From the NCBI RefSeq assembly GCF_017068395.1, contig NZ_CP070619.1, forward strand, positions 6,510,001-6,574,000: a stretch of DNA of 64,000 nucleotides, read 5' to 3'. The DNA is from Rhodococcus pseudokoreensis. GTDB lineage: Bacteria > Actinomycetota > Actinomycetes > Mycobacteriales > Mycobacteriaceae. The notes under the pieces are model-generated. The model saw only the letters and a list, made by a program, of their open reading frames with translations, ran no database searches and was not told the origin of the DNA. This document shows positions 25,841 to 35,015 of this stretch, piece after piece; the stretch's first letter is position 1; every line of letters starts with the position of its first letter. Made by a program: the position numbers and the translations under genes.

Positions 25841-25881
25841 AAACAACACCCACACGAAACAGGTTGTGTGGGTGTTGTTTT
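25841..25881 (+). terminator. intrinsic terminator after Rieske operon
   Basis: A perfect 15-bp stem (AAACAACACCCACAC and its complement) with a 10-base loop ends in TTTT. It separates the Rieske-CoA-transferase operon from the ligase-molybdoenzyme operon. Confidence 0.92.
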
Positions 25882-25930
25882 CGTGCAACGGAACGGTTCT
25901 GCCGGGTGTCCGAAATTTCCCAATCGAGCA

Positions 25931-25961
25931 TTGCGTCGTTCGCCTATGGCTGTTAGGTTTA
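25931..25961 (+). promoter_or_regulatory. promoter with 23-bp regulon operator, ligase-Mo operon
   Basis: TTGCGT at 25931 and TAGGTT at 25954 are 17 bases apart. The dyad TTCGCCTA-N7-TAGGTTTA (25939-25961) overlaps the -10. It lies 53 bp before the acyl-CoA ligase start and probably drives the whole block to 37153. Confidence 0.7.
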
Positions 25962-26014
25962 CGGCACACGAAGTGAGGGTGGTCACACCCGGCTGACGAG
26001 CACGAGGAGCACAG

Positions 26015-27556
26015 ATGAATCTCGCGGACCTGACCCGGTTCTGGGGTAAAACGCGTTCGCAACAGCAGGCCATCGTGTTCGGGGACACGTCGCAGACCTG
26101 GGCCGAGGTCGACGCGATCACCGACGCACTCGCCCGCGGCCTCGCGGCCCGGGGCGTCCGCAAGGGGGACCGGGTGGCGGTGATGATGCTCAATCGCCCC
26201 GAACTCGCCCACATCATCCTTGCGACCCTCAAGCTCGGCGCGATCAGCGTGCCGCTGAACTTCCGGCTCACCGCCAAGGAACTGGCGCCGATGGTGCTCG
26301 ACTCGGCGCCGCGCGTGGTGATCGTCGAGGACGGTTTCGCGTCGCTGCTCGAGGTCGCCGCCGAGCAGGCGGAGTTCGAGACCTACGCGATCGGGGGCAG
26401 TGACCATCCGCCGTACGAGCGGCTGATCGACCCCGGAACCGCGCCCGTCGTCGCCATCGACGCCGACGACCCCGGCTTCATCTGCTACACCTCGGGCACC
26501 ACCGGCGTGCAGAAGGGCGCCCTGATCACCCATCGCAACGCAATGACCCCCGGCATTTCGCAGTCGATCACGTTCGGCTTCTCGTCCCGCGACCGGGTTC
26601 TGTGCTCCGCCCCGCTGGTGTACACCGGTTCGATCCTGTCGATCTTCATGCAACTCGTCGTCGTGCCTGGCGCGACCATGGTCCTGCTGCGCGAATACGA
26701 CCCGGAGATCGCCCTCGACACGTTCGAGCGTGAGCAGATCACGGCCACCACGACCGTCCCCGTGATCTGGGAACGGATGACGATGCTGCCCGACTTCGGC
26801 ACCCGCACGCTCGCGAAGTTCACGTTCGCCGGCACCGGTGGCGCCCCCGTCAGCCTGGACCTGCTCGACTTCTACCGCTCGCACGGCATCCCGCTCACCC
26901 AGTGCTACGGCCTCACCGAGGCGTCCGGCATGGTCTCGACGCTCGCCTACGAGGACGCCCTGTCCCGTCCCGGCTTCGCCGGGCTGCCGCTGGTCGGCAC
27001 CCACATCCGGATCGGGGATCCGGGAATCGACACCCCTGCCGGGGAGGTCGGCGAGATCCTGGTCCGCGGCGAGCACGTGCTGCGGGAGTACTGGAACAAG
27101 CCCGAGGCCACCGCGGCGACCCTCGGCGACGGGTGGCTGCGCACCGGCGACCTCGGCATGCAGGACGAGGGCGGATTCCTGAAGATCGTCGACCGCAGCA
27201 AGGACATGCTGATCTCCGGGGGCCTCAACGTCTACCCCGCCGAGATCGAGAAGGCGCTGCACGGCATCGAGGGCCTGGTCGACCTCGCGGTCATCGGAGT
27301 CAAGGACGACCGCTGGGGCGAGGTGCCGATGGTGGTGTTCCACAGCGAGCGCCCCGCCGCCGAGATCGTCGCCGACATCGCCGAGGTCGCCGGCGAGAAC
27401 CTGGCGAAGTTCAAGCGTCCCAAGCATGCCGTCGCGCTGGGCGAGCCCCTGCCGCGCACGTTCTCCGGCAAGCTCGCGAAACCGTCCCTGCGCCAGCGCT
27501 TCCCCGAGGTGCCCGCCGACGCACTCGCAGTCGACGGCACCGTCACCCCCGTCTAG
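26015..27556 (+). CDS. acyl-CoA/carboxylate-CoA ligase (AMP-forming)
   Basis: This 513-residue ANL-superfamily ligase has the P-loop YTSGTTGVQKGA (residues 158-169), the YGLTEASG adenine-binding motif, TGDLG hinge region and a C-terminal Lys in FSGKLAK. It activates a carboxylic acid to its CoA thioester via the acyl-adenylate. It is first in a long operon with a transporter and three molybdoenzymes, so it probably activates the imported acid before redox steps. Related ligases lie at 37320 and at the right edge of the window. Chain or ring specificity cannot be read here. Confidence 0.93.
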   Translation: MNLADLTRFWGKTRSQQQAIVFGDTSQTWAEVDAITDALARGLAARGVRKGDRVAVMMLNRPELAHIILATLKLGAISVPLNFRLTAKELAPMVLDSAPRVVIVEDGFASLLEVAAEQAEFETYAIGGSDHPPYERLIDPGTAPVVAIDADDPGFICYTSGTTGVQKGALITHRNAMTPGISQSITFGFSSRDRVLCSAPLVYTGSILSIFMQLVVVPGATMVLLREYDPEIALDTFEREQITATTTVPVIWERMTMLPDFGTRTLAKFTFAGTGGAPVSLDLLDFYRSHGIPLTQCYGLTEASGMVSTLAYEDALSRPGFAGLPLVGTHIRIGDPGIDTPAGEVGEILVRGEHVLREYWNKPEATAATLGDGWLRTGDLGMQDEGGFLKIVDRSKDMLISGGLNVYPAEIEKALHGIEGLVDLAVIGVKDDRWGEVPMVVFHSERPAAEIVADIAEVAGENLAKFKRPKHAVALGEPLPRTFSGKLAKPSLRQRFPEVPADALAVDGTVTPV

Positions 27557-27607
27557 CAATATCTCCAATTCGAGGCTTCATCCCCGCGGTTCCCCCTTTC
27601 GAGAGGA

Positions 27608-29023
27608 ATGCACGTCGTGGCCCCAACTCGTGAAGTCGACATCTCCCAACTCATCGACGCCGCACCGGTGTCGGCCCTCCAGAAGCGTGCCATCGCGTTG
27701 TGCCTGGCGCTCGCAATCCTCGACGGCATGGACGCCCAGCTGATCGGATTCGCGATTCCCGCGCTGTCCGAGGACTGGGGGCTGTCCAAGGCCTCGTTCG
27801 GGCTGCTGCTCGCGCTCAGCAGCGGCGCGATGGTCGTCGGCAGCCTGCTGTTCGGTCCCGTGGCCGACCGCTGGGGCCGGCGACGGGTGATCCTGCTGTG
27901 CACCGTGCTGTTCGCGGTGTTCACCCTCGCGTCCGCGTTCGCGCCGTCGATGGGAGTGCTGATCGTGCTGCGCATCCTCGCCGGGATCGGGCTCGGCGGC
28001 GTCACCCCGAACCTGATCGCGCTGACCAGTGAGTACAGCCCCGCGCGCAGCCGCTCCACCTTCGTCACCATCGTCGTCGCGGGAATGTCGCTGGGCGGCT
28101 TCCTCGGCGGACTCGCTGCTGCCCAGCTGATTCCGGCGTACGGCTGGCAGTCGATCTTCGTGGCCGGTGGCGTCCTCCCGCTGATCGTGGCCGCGTTCGC
28201 GTGGGCGGGGCTACCGGAATCGGGCAAGTTCCTCGCGGCCCGGGGCGATCACGCCGGCGCCGCGAAGATCCTCTCGGCGATCGCCCCGCAGGCGGGCATC
28301 ACCGGATCGGTGACGTTCACCGTGGACGCAACCGTGGCCACCAAATCGCCCATCCGGGAACTCTTCGCCGGTGGCCGGGCGCTGGACACGGTCCTGCTGT
28401 GGGTCGTGTTCGTCATCAACTTCCTGGTCATCTACTTCCTGTTCGGGTGGATGCCGTCGCTGTTCAGCCAGGCCGGGCAGAGTCCGTCCAACGCGATCCT
28501 TGCCGCAGCGCTGTTCAACCTCGGCGGCATGGCGGGCGCGCTGTCCATCGGGTGGATCACCGACCGCGTCGGCACCGCGTGGCGCCGGTCCCGGGGTTCG
28601 GACGCCGCGTACGCGGTGGTGATGGCGGGCTACACACTCGGCGCCCTGTTCATCGGCGTCGTCGCGATGTTCCTGGCGAACTCCACCCTGCTGCTGATCA
28701 CGATCTGCATCGTCGGATTCGGGATGTCCGGCAGTTCGGCGGGCATCATCGCGATCGCGGCGTCGATCTACCCGGTGGCGGCACGCTCGACCGGCATCGG
28801 ATGGGCCATGGGAATCGGACGGGTCGGGTCCATCGCCGGGCCCACCCTCGGCGCCGCCCTGATCGCGGCCGGGATGGATGCCCGCACGATCTTCCTGCTG
28901 ATGATCGTGCCGACCGCCGTCGCCGTCCTCACGCTCGGTGCGCTGTTCGTGCGGGAACGGCTGCGCGGGCGCACCGTCGTCGGGGCCGCGGAGTCGGCCG
29001 CCGTCGCTGCCGAGGCGCACTGA
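27608..29023 (+). CDS. MFS transporter, aromatic acid:H+ symporter (AAHS) type
   Basis: A 471-residue, 12-helix major facilitator protein. Helix 1 holds LDGMDAQLIGFAIPAL, the Asp motif of PcaK/BenK-type aromatic-acid symporters, and loop 2-3 holds GPVADRWGRRR. It follows the acyl-CoA ligase by 51 bp and precedes the first molybdoenzyme by 3 bp, so it probably imports the acid that the ligase activates. This points to an aromatic or cyclic carboxylate as pathway substrate. A GTG nine bases downstream is an alternative start. Confidence 0.9.
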   Translation: MHVVAPTREVDISQLIDAAPVSALQKRAIALCLALAILDGMDAQLIGFAIPALSEDWGLSKASFGLLLALSSGAMVVGSLLFGPVADRWGRRRVILLCTVLFAVFTLASAFAPSMGVLIVLRILAGIGLGGVTPNLIALTSEYSPARSRSTFVTIVVAGMSLGGFLGGLAAAQLIPAYGWQSIFVAGGVLPLIVAAFAWAGLPESGKFLAARGDHAGAAKILSAIAPQAGITGSVTFTVDATVATKSPIRELFAGGRALDTVLLWVVFVINFLVIYFLFGWMPSLFSQAGQSPSNAILAAALFNLGGMAGALSIGWITDRVGTAWRRSRGSDAAYAVVMAGYTLGALFIGVVAMFLANSTLLLITICIVGFGMSGSSAGIIAIAASIYPVAARSTGIGWAMGIGRVGSIAGPTLGAALIAAGMDARTIFLLMIVPTAVAVLTLGALFVRERLRGRTVVGAAESAAVAAEAH

Positions 29024-29026
29024 GCC

Positions 29027-31156
29027 ATGCGATCCGTCACGTCGAGGGCCACGTCGTATTGCAGGCTGTGTGCCTCCTCGTGCGGGGTCCTGCTCGACAT
29101 CGAGGACGGGCGGATCGCACGGGTGCTCGGCGACGCCCACCATCCGATCTCCGGCGGGTACACCTGCCCGAAGGGGCGCCGCGGCGGCGACCTCGTCCAC
29201 GGACCGGACCGGCTCACCACGTCGATGCGGCGAACCGCCGCAGGCACCCACGAGCCGGTGCCGGTGGCGCGGGCGGTCACCGACATCGCGGACCGGCTGC
29301 GCGCCATCGTGGACCGGCACGGACCGGACGCGGTCGCGCTGTTCATGGGGACGCAGCAGAACTTCGCTGCACTCACCCCGCCGATGGCCCGGGCCTGGTT
29401 TCGGGGCACCGGCTCGCACAAGTTGTTCTCCACGATGACCATCGACCAGTCCGCGAAATGGGTTGTCGCCGAAAGGATGGGAACGTACCTCGGCGGTCGG
29501 CAGCGATTCGAGGACGCCGACGTGTGGTTGCTCGCGGGAACCAACCCCGTCGTCTCCGGCAACGGCGGCGACGGGGACGGCGCGGTGGTGCAGAACCCGT
29601 CCGTCACGCTGAGGGCGGCGCGGGAGCGGGGCCTGCGGCTCATCGTCGTCGACCCGCGACGCACCGAGACCGCGGCTCTCGCCGACATCCATCTGGCGCC
29701 CCGGCCGGGGACCGACGCGGTGCTGTTCGCCGGTCTCCTGCACGTCGTCCTCACCGAGCGCCTCCACGACGCCGGCTTCTGCCACCGGTACACGGCCGAC
29801 CTGGCCGTGCTCGCCGACGCCGTCGCCGGCGTGACCCCCGACGTCGTGCAGCGGATCTGCGGTGTTCCGGCAGAGCGGATCCGCGACGCGGCACGAGTGT
29901 TCGCAGGCGCGGCGCGGGGCATGGCGACCAGCGGCACCGGGTTGTGCATGGGCCCGCACTCGAACCTCGCGGAACACCTCGTCGCGGCCCTGAACGTGGT
30001 GTGCGGCCGGTACCTGCGCGAGGGGGAGCGGGCCGACGATCGCGCCGTCCTGACCCGGCACCAACCGGCTCGCGCGGAGGTCGCGCCGGCCACCCGGGCA
30101 TTCGAGCGCGGATTCCGCAGCCGGATCGGTGCGGTCCGCGCGATCCGTGGTGAACTGCCGTCCGGCATCCTCGCCGACGAGATCCTCGAACCGGGCCCCG
30201 ACCGGGTGCGGGCACTGATCGTCTCCGGCGGCAACCCGGCGGCGGCGCTGCCCGATCGCGGGAAGGCGTTGCGCGCGATGCGATCACTCGACCTGCTGGT
30301 GTGCGTCGACCCGCGCATGTCGGACACCGCGCGGCTCGCCGACTACGTGATCGCGCCGACCACGATGTACGAGCGCGCCGATCACACCGCGATCATGGAG
30401 CCGTTCTTTCCGCAGCCGTTCGCGCAGTACACCCCCGCAGTCGTGACCGCGCCGCCCGGCGTCGTCGACGACTGGCAATTCTTTCTCGACCTCGCCGCCG
30501 CCTCCGGGCAGCCCGTCAAGTTCGCCGGTCGCATCCTCGACTCTGCCGCGCCACCGACGTCCGAACAGTTGCTGGCGATGACGGCCGAACGGGGACGCGT
30601 CCCGTTCGCCGACCTGGTCGCCGCCCCGCACGGACACCTCGCCGGACGCAGCGGCGCCGTCGTGGGTCCGGCGGCCGAGGAGAGCGCCGGGCACCGCCTG
30701 ACGCTGATGCCCGACGACGTGCGCGCCGAGCTGCGCGCAGCGCTGACGGACAGGACTGTCGCAGCACAGTTCCCGCTCCTGCTGACGGTGCGGCGGATCC
30801 GCGAGGCCGTCAACTCCACCGGCACCCGCGTGCCGGGACTTGTTCCGGGTGGCGCCAACCCCGCGAGCCTGCACCCGGACGACCTCGCCGCCGTGGGCAT
30901 CGCCGATGGGCAGGCGGTGACCGTGCGCTCGGCGTCCGGGCACTTGCGTGCGACCGCGCGGGCGGACGCCACCCTGGCCCGCGGCACCGTGTCGATGACG
31001 CACTGCTTCGGCAGCGTCGACCCGCGCGACGACGTCGGAGTGAACGTGAACGCGCTGACCGGAACCGGCGACGGCGTCCAGTCGATCAACGCGATGCCCA
31101 CCATGACTGCGGTTCCCGTCGCGGTCGAGCCCACCACCATCGAACAGGACATGTGA
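29027..31156 (+). CDS. molybdopterin oxidoreductase 1 (DMSO reductase family)
   Basis: The 709-residue protein has an N-terminal 4Fe-4S motif (YCRLCASSCGVLL, fourth Cys in TCPKG), the molybdopterin domain with LLAGTNPVVSGNG and IVVDPRRTETA, and a C-terminal molydop-binding domain (GGANPASLHPDDLAAVGI; GTVSMTHCFG). No twin-arginine signal is present, so it is cytoplasmic. Where formate dehydrogenases have VDCCARVU, it reads IDQSAKWV, with no Cys or Sec. It is followed by two more members and a ferredoxin reductase, so electrons probably pass via ferredoxin. The reaction is unknown. Confidence 0.92.
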   Translation: MRSVTSRATSYCRLCASSCGVLLDIEDGRIARVLGDAHHPISGGYTCPKGRRGGDLVHGPDRLTTSMRRTAAGTHEPVPVARAVTDIADRLRAIVDRHGPDAVALFMGTQQNFAALTPPMARAWFRGTGSHKLFSTMTIDQSAKWVVAERMGTYLGGRQRFEDADVWLLAGTNPVVSGNGGDGDGAVVQNPSVTLRAARERGLRLIVVDPRRTETAALADIHLAPRPGTDAVLFAGLLHVVLTERLHDAGFCHRYTADLAVLADAVAGVTPDVVQRICGVPAERIRDAARVFAGAARGMATSGTGLCMGPHSNLAEHLVAALNVVCGRYLREGERADDRAVLTRHQPARAEVAPATRAFERGFRSRIGAVRAIRGELPSGILADEILEPGPDRVRALIVSGGNPAAALPDRGKALRAMRSLDLLVCVDPRMSDTARLADYVIAPTTMYERADHTAIMEPFFPQPFAQYTPAVVTAPPGVVDDWQFFLDLAAASGQPVKFAGRILDSAAPPTSEQLLAMTAERGRVPFADLVAAPHGHLAGRSGAVVGPAAEESAGHRLTLMPDDVRAELRAALTDRTVAAQFPLLLTVRRIREAVNSTGTRVPGLVPGGANPASLHPDDLAAVGIADGQAVTVRSASGHLRATARADATLARGTVSMTHCFGSVDPRDDVGVNVNALTGTGDGVQSINAMPTMTAVPVAVEPTTIEQDM

Positions 31157-33393
31157 TGACGACGGCAGAACCGATTGCCGGGCACCGGATCTGCCCGCTG
31201 TGCGAATCGACGTGCGGGCTGCTGGTCGAACTCGACGGTCGCGCCATCACGCGGGTCGCGCCGAACCCCGACGACGTGATGAGCGCCGGGCACAGTTGCG
31301 CGAAGGGGCTCGGTCTCGGCCGCATCGAGGGCGACCCGGACCGGATCCGGACCCCGCTCCTGCGCACCGCGGACGGTGGGTTCCGCGAGGCCGGCTGGGA
31401 CGAGGCGTTCGCCGAGATCGAGCGCCGGCTACCGGAGTTCGTCACCGGCGACCCGGGCAGCTGCGCCGTCTACCACGGGAATCCGGCCGCCCACCACCTG
31501 GATTCCACGTTCTACCTGGGTGAACTGATCGGTGCGGTCGGCACCCGGAACATCTACTCGCCGGCCAGCGTCGACACCTGGCCGAAGAACCTCGCGCACA
31601 TGCTGCTGTACGGCACCGGGCTCGGGATGAGCCTGCCGGACCTCGACCGCACCGACTACCTGCTGATCCTCGGCTCGAACCCGATGGTCTCCAACGGCAG
31701 CACCGTCACCGCGCCCGGCATGCACCACCGCCTGCAGGCGTTGCGCGAGCGGGGCGGCACCCTCGTCGTGGTGGATCCGGTGCGCACCCGAACCGCCGAG
31801 GTCGCGGATCTGCACGTGCCGATCCGGCCCGGGACCGACGCCCTGTTCCTGCTCGGCGTGCTGTCCGTCATCGCGTCCGAGGGACTGTCCCGGCCCGACC
31901 GGGTGCCTGCGGTGGTGGACGGCCTGGGCGCCGCTCTCGCGATTGCGGCGGACTTCGACCCCGACGCCGTCGCCGCCGCGTGCGGAATCGACGCCGACCT
32001 GATCCGCGCGGTGGCCCGGGGGTTCGCGGGCGCGTCTGCAGCGGTGGCGCATTCACGGATCGGGACGTGCATGCAGGAGTTCGGCACCCTCGCGAACTGG
32101 CTCGTCGAGGTGCTCACCATCGTCACCGGCAACCTGGACCGGCCCGGAGGGGCGATGTTCGCGCTGCCGCCGGCCGGCGGGCAGAACACCTGGCCGGTGA
32201 CGAGACCGCCGAAGCTGATGTTCGACCGGTGGCGTTCGCGAGTGCGGGGGCTGCCGGAGGCGATGGGGGAGTTGCCCGCGGTGTGCTTCGCCGAGGAGAT
32301 CCTCACGCCCGGACCGGGCCGTACCCGGGCGCTGATCACCTTCGCCGGGAACCCGGCCCGCTCCCTGCCCAACAGCGGGGCGATCGAGCAGGCCCTCGGC
32401 GCTCTCGACTTCATGGTGTCGGTGGACTGCTACCTCAACGAGACCACCCGCCATGCCGACGTGATCCTGCCGCCGCCACCGCTGGCGACCCGCGGCCACC
32501 ACGACGTGACACTGGCGCACTTCCAGATCCGGAACGTCGCGCGGTACACCCCACCCCTGCTCGACCTCGCCGACAATGAGCTGGCGGAATGGCAGATCCT
32601 GCTGCGGATCGCCGCGATCGCCAAGGGAACCCCGCAGCGTCCGGTCGAGGAGATGGACGACGAGGTGGCCGCCGTCGCAGCGCGGCGCGCCGCGAAACTC
32701 GCCGGCCGCGAGGTGGAACAGGTTCTGCACGCCGTCACCGACCGGCGCGGCCCTCAGCGATTGCTGGACCTGCGTCTGCGCAGCGGACCCTACGGAGACC
32801 GTTTCGGGCTCGACCCGGACGGGCTGACTCTCGCACTGCTGGAGGCCAACCCGGACGGCATCGACTACGGGTCGCTGACACCGCGCGTCCCGGAGGTGCT
32901 GCGCACCCCGGACGGGCGGATCGACCTGATGCCGGAGATGATCGTCGCGGATCTGCCACGGGTGCGGGCGAGCATGACCCGGTCCGCCCCGGATCTGCTG
33001 CTGATCAACCGGCGTCAGCGGCGCGGCATGAATTCGTGGCTGCACAATGCCCTGCCCCAACCGGACGGCGGCCAGTGCGCCCTGCTGATCAGCCCGCGCG
33101 ATGCGGCCGAGCGCGGCCTGGTCGGCGGCGACCGGGTGGCGGTGACGTCCAAGGTCACCACCGTGACGGCCGAACTGCGGATCGACGACGCATTGCGTCC
33201 CGGTGTGGTGAGCATGCCGCACGGGTGGGGCCACCACGGGCCGGGCCTGCGGACGTCCCGGTCGGCGTCGGTGCCCGGCAGCAACTACAACGCGCTGGTG
33301 GACGACACCACCGACCTCGAGGCGCTGACGGCGTCCCCGATCTTCAACGGCGTCCCGGTCACCGTGACGCGCATGAGCGAGGAGCTTCCCTGA
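31156..33393 (+). CDS. molybdopterin oxidoreductase 2 (DMSO reductase family)
   Basis: A 745-residue paralogue starts at an ATG sharing one base with the previous stop (TGATG). It has the 4Fe-4S motif ICPLCESTCGLL with the fourth Cys in SCAKG, the LILGSNPMVSNGS and VVVDPVRTRTAEVADLHV motifs, and the C-terminal NSWLHN and VSMPHGWGHHG motifs. At the metal-ligand position the sequence is VDTWPKNL, again without Cys or Sec. It is cytoplasmic, with no Tat signal. It differs clearly from the other two copies, so the three are not a recent triplication. Confidence 0.92.
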   Translation: MTTAEPIAGHRICPLCESTCGLLVELDGRAITRVAPNPDDVMSAGHSCAKGLGLGRIEGDPDRIRTPLLRTADGGFREAGWDEAFAEIERRLPEFVTGDPGSCAVYHGNPAAHHLDSTFYLGELIGAVGTRNIYSPASVDTWPKNLAHMLLYGTGLGMSLPDLDRTDYLLILGSNPMVSNGSTVTAPGMHHRLQALRERGGTLVVVDPVRTRTAEVADLHVPIRPGTDALFLLGVLSVIASEGLSRPDRVPAVVDGLGAALAIAADFDPDAVAAACGIDADLIRAVARGFAGASAAVAHSRIGTCMQEFGTLANWLVEVLTIVTGNLDRPGGAMFALPPAGGQNTWPVTRPPKLMFDRWRSRVRGLPEAMGELPAVCFAEEILTPGPGRTRALITFAGNPARSLPNSGAIEQALGALDFMVSVDCYLNETTRHADVILPPPPLATRGHHDVTLAHFQIRNVARYTPPLLDLADNELAEWQILLRIAAIAKGTPQRPVEEMDDEVAAVAARRAAKLAGREVEQVLHAVTDRRGPQRLLDLRLRSGPYGDRFGLDPDGLTLALLEANPDGIDYGSLTPRVPEVLRTPDGRIDLMPEMIVADLPRVRASMTRSAPDLLLINRRQRRGMNSWLHNALPQPDGGQCALLISPRDAAERGLVGGDRVAVTSKVTTVTAELRIDDALRPGVVSMPHGWGHHGPGLRTSRSASVPGSNYNALVDDTTDLEALTASPIFNGVPVTVTRMSEELP

Positions 33394-35015
33394 TGGCGTA
33401 CGTGGTCACCCAGAACTGCTGCAACGATGCGACGTGTGTCGCGGTCTGCCCCGTCGACTGCATCCACCCGACTCCCGCCGAGCGGGAGTACACGCGCACC
33501 GAGATGCTGTACATCGACCCGGGCACCTGCATCGACTGCGGCGCCTGCGCCGACGTGTGCCCGGTGGACGCGATCGTCCCCGGCGACGCCCCCGCACCCG
33601 ACATCGACCGGTACCGGGAGATCAACGCCGAGTACTTCCAGCGGAATCCACGCAGCGCCCCGCCGGGTGCGCACGTGCAGCCGCTCCCGCTCGCCCTCGC
33701 GACCACCGGCGTTACCGATCCGCCTGCGCTGCGGGTGGCGATTGTCGGATCCGGACCGTCCGCGTTCTACGCCGCCGAGGAACTGCTGGCCCGCCGCGAC
33801 ATCGCCGCCGAGGTCACCATGTTCGAACGGCTGCCCGTCGCGGGCGGACTCGTGCGGTTCGGCGTCGCGCCGGACCACTGGCACACGAAGACGGTGGACC
33901 GGGTGTTCGACCGCACCGCGCGACGTGACGGCTTCACCTTCCACCTCGGCGTCGAGGTGGGGCGGGACGTGACGCTCGACGAGGTGCTGGCCCACCATCA
34001 CGCGGTGATCCACGCGTCCGGGGCGTCGGGGGACCGGCGCCTCGGCATCCCCGGCGAGGACCTGCCGGGCAGCTACGCCGCCCGGGAGTTCGTCGCCTGG
34101 TACAACGGTCACCCCGATCACGCCGAGCGCACGTTCGACCTGTCCGCGCGCCGCGCCGTCGTGGTCGGCAACGGCAACGTCGCCCTGGACGTCGCCCGCA
34201 TCCTCGTCTCCGATGTGGACACCCTGCGCCGCACCGACATCGCCGACCACGCCCTCGCCGCGCTGGCCGGCAGCCGGATCGAGGAGGTGGTGGTGCTCGG
34301 CAGGCGGGGACCCGAGCACGCGGCCTGCACCACGCCGGAACTGCTCGCGCTCGGCTCGCTGCCGGGCATCGACGTCCTCGTCGACGGTCCGGTCACGGCG
34401 GGTCCGGACGCACCGGCCAAGCTGCGGATCCTCGCCGACTACTCCCGGCGGAAGGCAACTCCGGGGAACAAACGCATCGTGCTGCGCTTCGGCACCTCCC
34501 CACGAGAGGTTCTCGGTGCGGGCCGTGCCGAGTCGCTCCTGGTTGCTCACGGCGACACAGCAGACCGGATCGAATGCGGTCTGATCCTCCGGGCGGTCGG
34601 GTACCGCGGACTGCCGATCGCCGGTCTTCCGTTCGACGACGCCACCGGAACCGTCGCCAATGCCGCGGGCCGCGTTGCGTTGCAGGGCACCGGGGAGACC
34701 GTCCGCGGCCACTACGTGGCGGGCTGGATCAAACGCGGTGCCACCGGTGTGATCGGTACGAATCGCTACTGCGCGGCGGAGACCGTCGAGGCACTTCTCG
34801 CCGACCATCGCGCAGGGCTGCTCGCCGCCCCCACCGCGGCCGCCGCCGACCTGGCGGCGCTGGTGCGCGAACGCAGGCCCGACGCGCTCGGCGGTGCGGA
34901 CTGGCGCGCGATCGACCGCTTCGAGCGCGAGCGCGGCCGCGAGGAGGGCAGGCCCCGCATCAAGATCGTCGACGCCCGGGAGGCGGCCGTCGTCGCGGGT
35001 GCGGCCGCCCGGTGA
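33393..35015 (+). CDS. ferredoxin-NADP reductase with fused ferredoxin domain (FprB-like), Mo operon
   Basis: The product has 540 residues from the ATG overlapping the stop of molybdoenzyme 2 (TGATG). Residues 1-75 are a 7Fe ferredoxin (CCNDATCVAVCPVDC; CIDCGACADVCPVD); from about residue 112 it is an FAD/NADP reductase (VAIVGSGPSAFYAAEELL; GNGNVALDVARIL; GWIKRGATGVIGTN). It is a close paralogue of the protein at 6144. Embedded between two molybdoenzyme genes with overlapping ends, it should link NADP(H) to the molybdoenzymes through its ferredoxin domain. Confidence 0.93.
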   Translation: MAYVVTQNCCNDATCVAVCPVDCIHPTPAEREYTRTEMLYIDPGTCIDCGACADVCPVDAIVPGDAPAPDIDRYREINAEYFQRNPRSAPPGAHVQPLPLALATTGVTDPPALRVAIVGSGPSAFYAAEELLARRDIAAEVTMFERLPVAGGLVRFGVAPDHWHTKTVDRVFDRTARRDGFTFHLGVEVGRDVTLDEVLAHHHAVIHASGASGDRRLGIPGEDLPGSYAAREFVAWYNGHPDHAERTFDLSARRAVVVGNGNVALDVARILVSDVDTLRRTDIADHALAALAGSRIEEVVVLGRRGPEHAACTTPELLALGSLPGIDVLVDGPVTAGPDAPAKLRILADYSRRKATPGNKRIVLRFGTSPREVLGAGRAESLLVAHGDTADRIECGLILRAVGYRGLPIAGLPFDDATGTVANAAGRVALQGTGETVRGHYVAGWIKRGATGVIGTNRYCAAETVEALLADHRAGLLAAPTAAAADLAALVRERRPDALGGADWRAIDRFERERGREEGRPRIKIVDAREAAVVAGAAAR

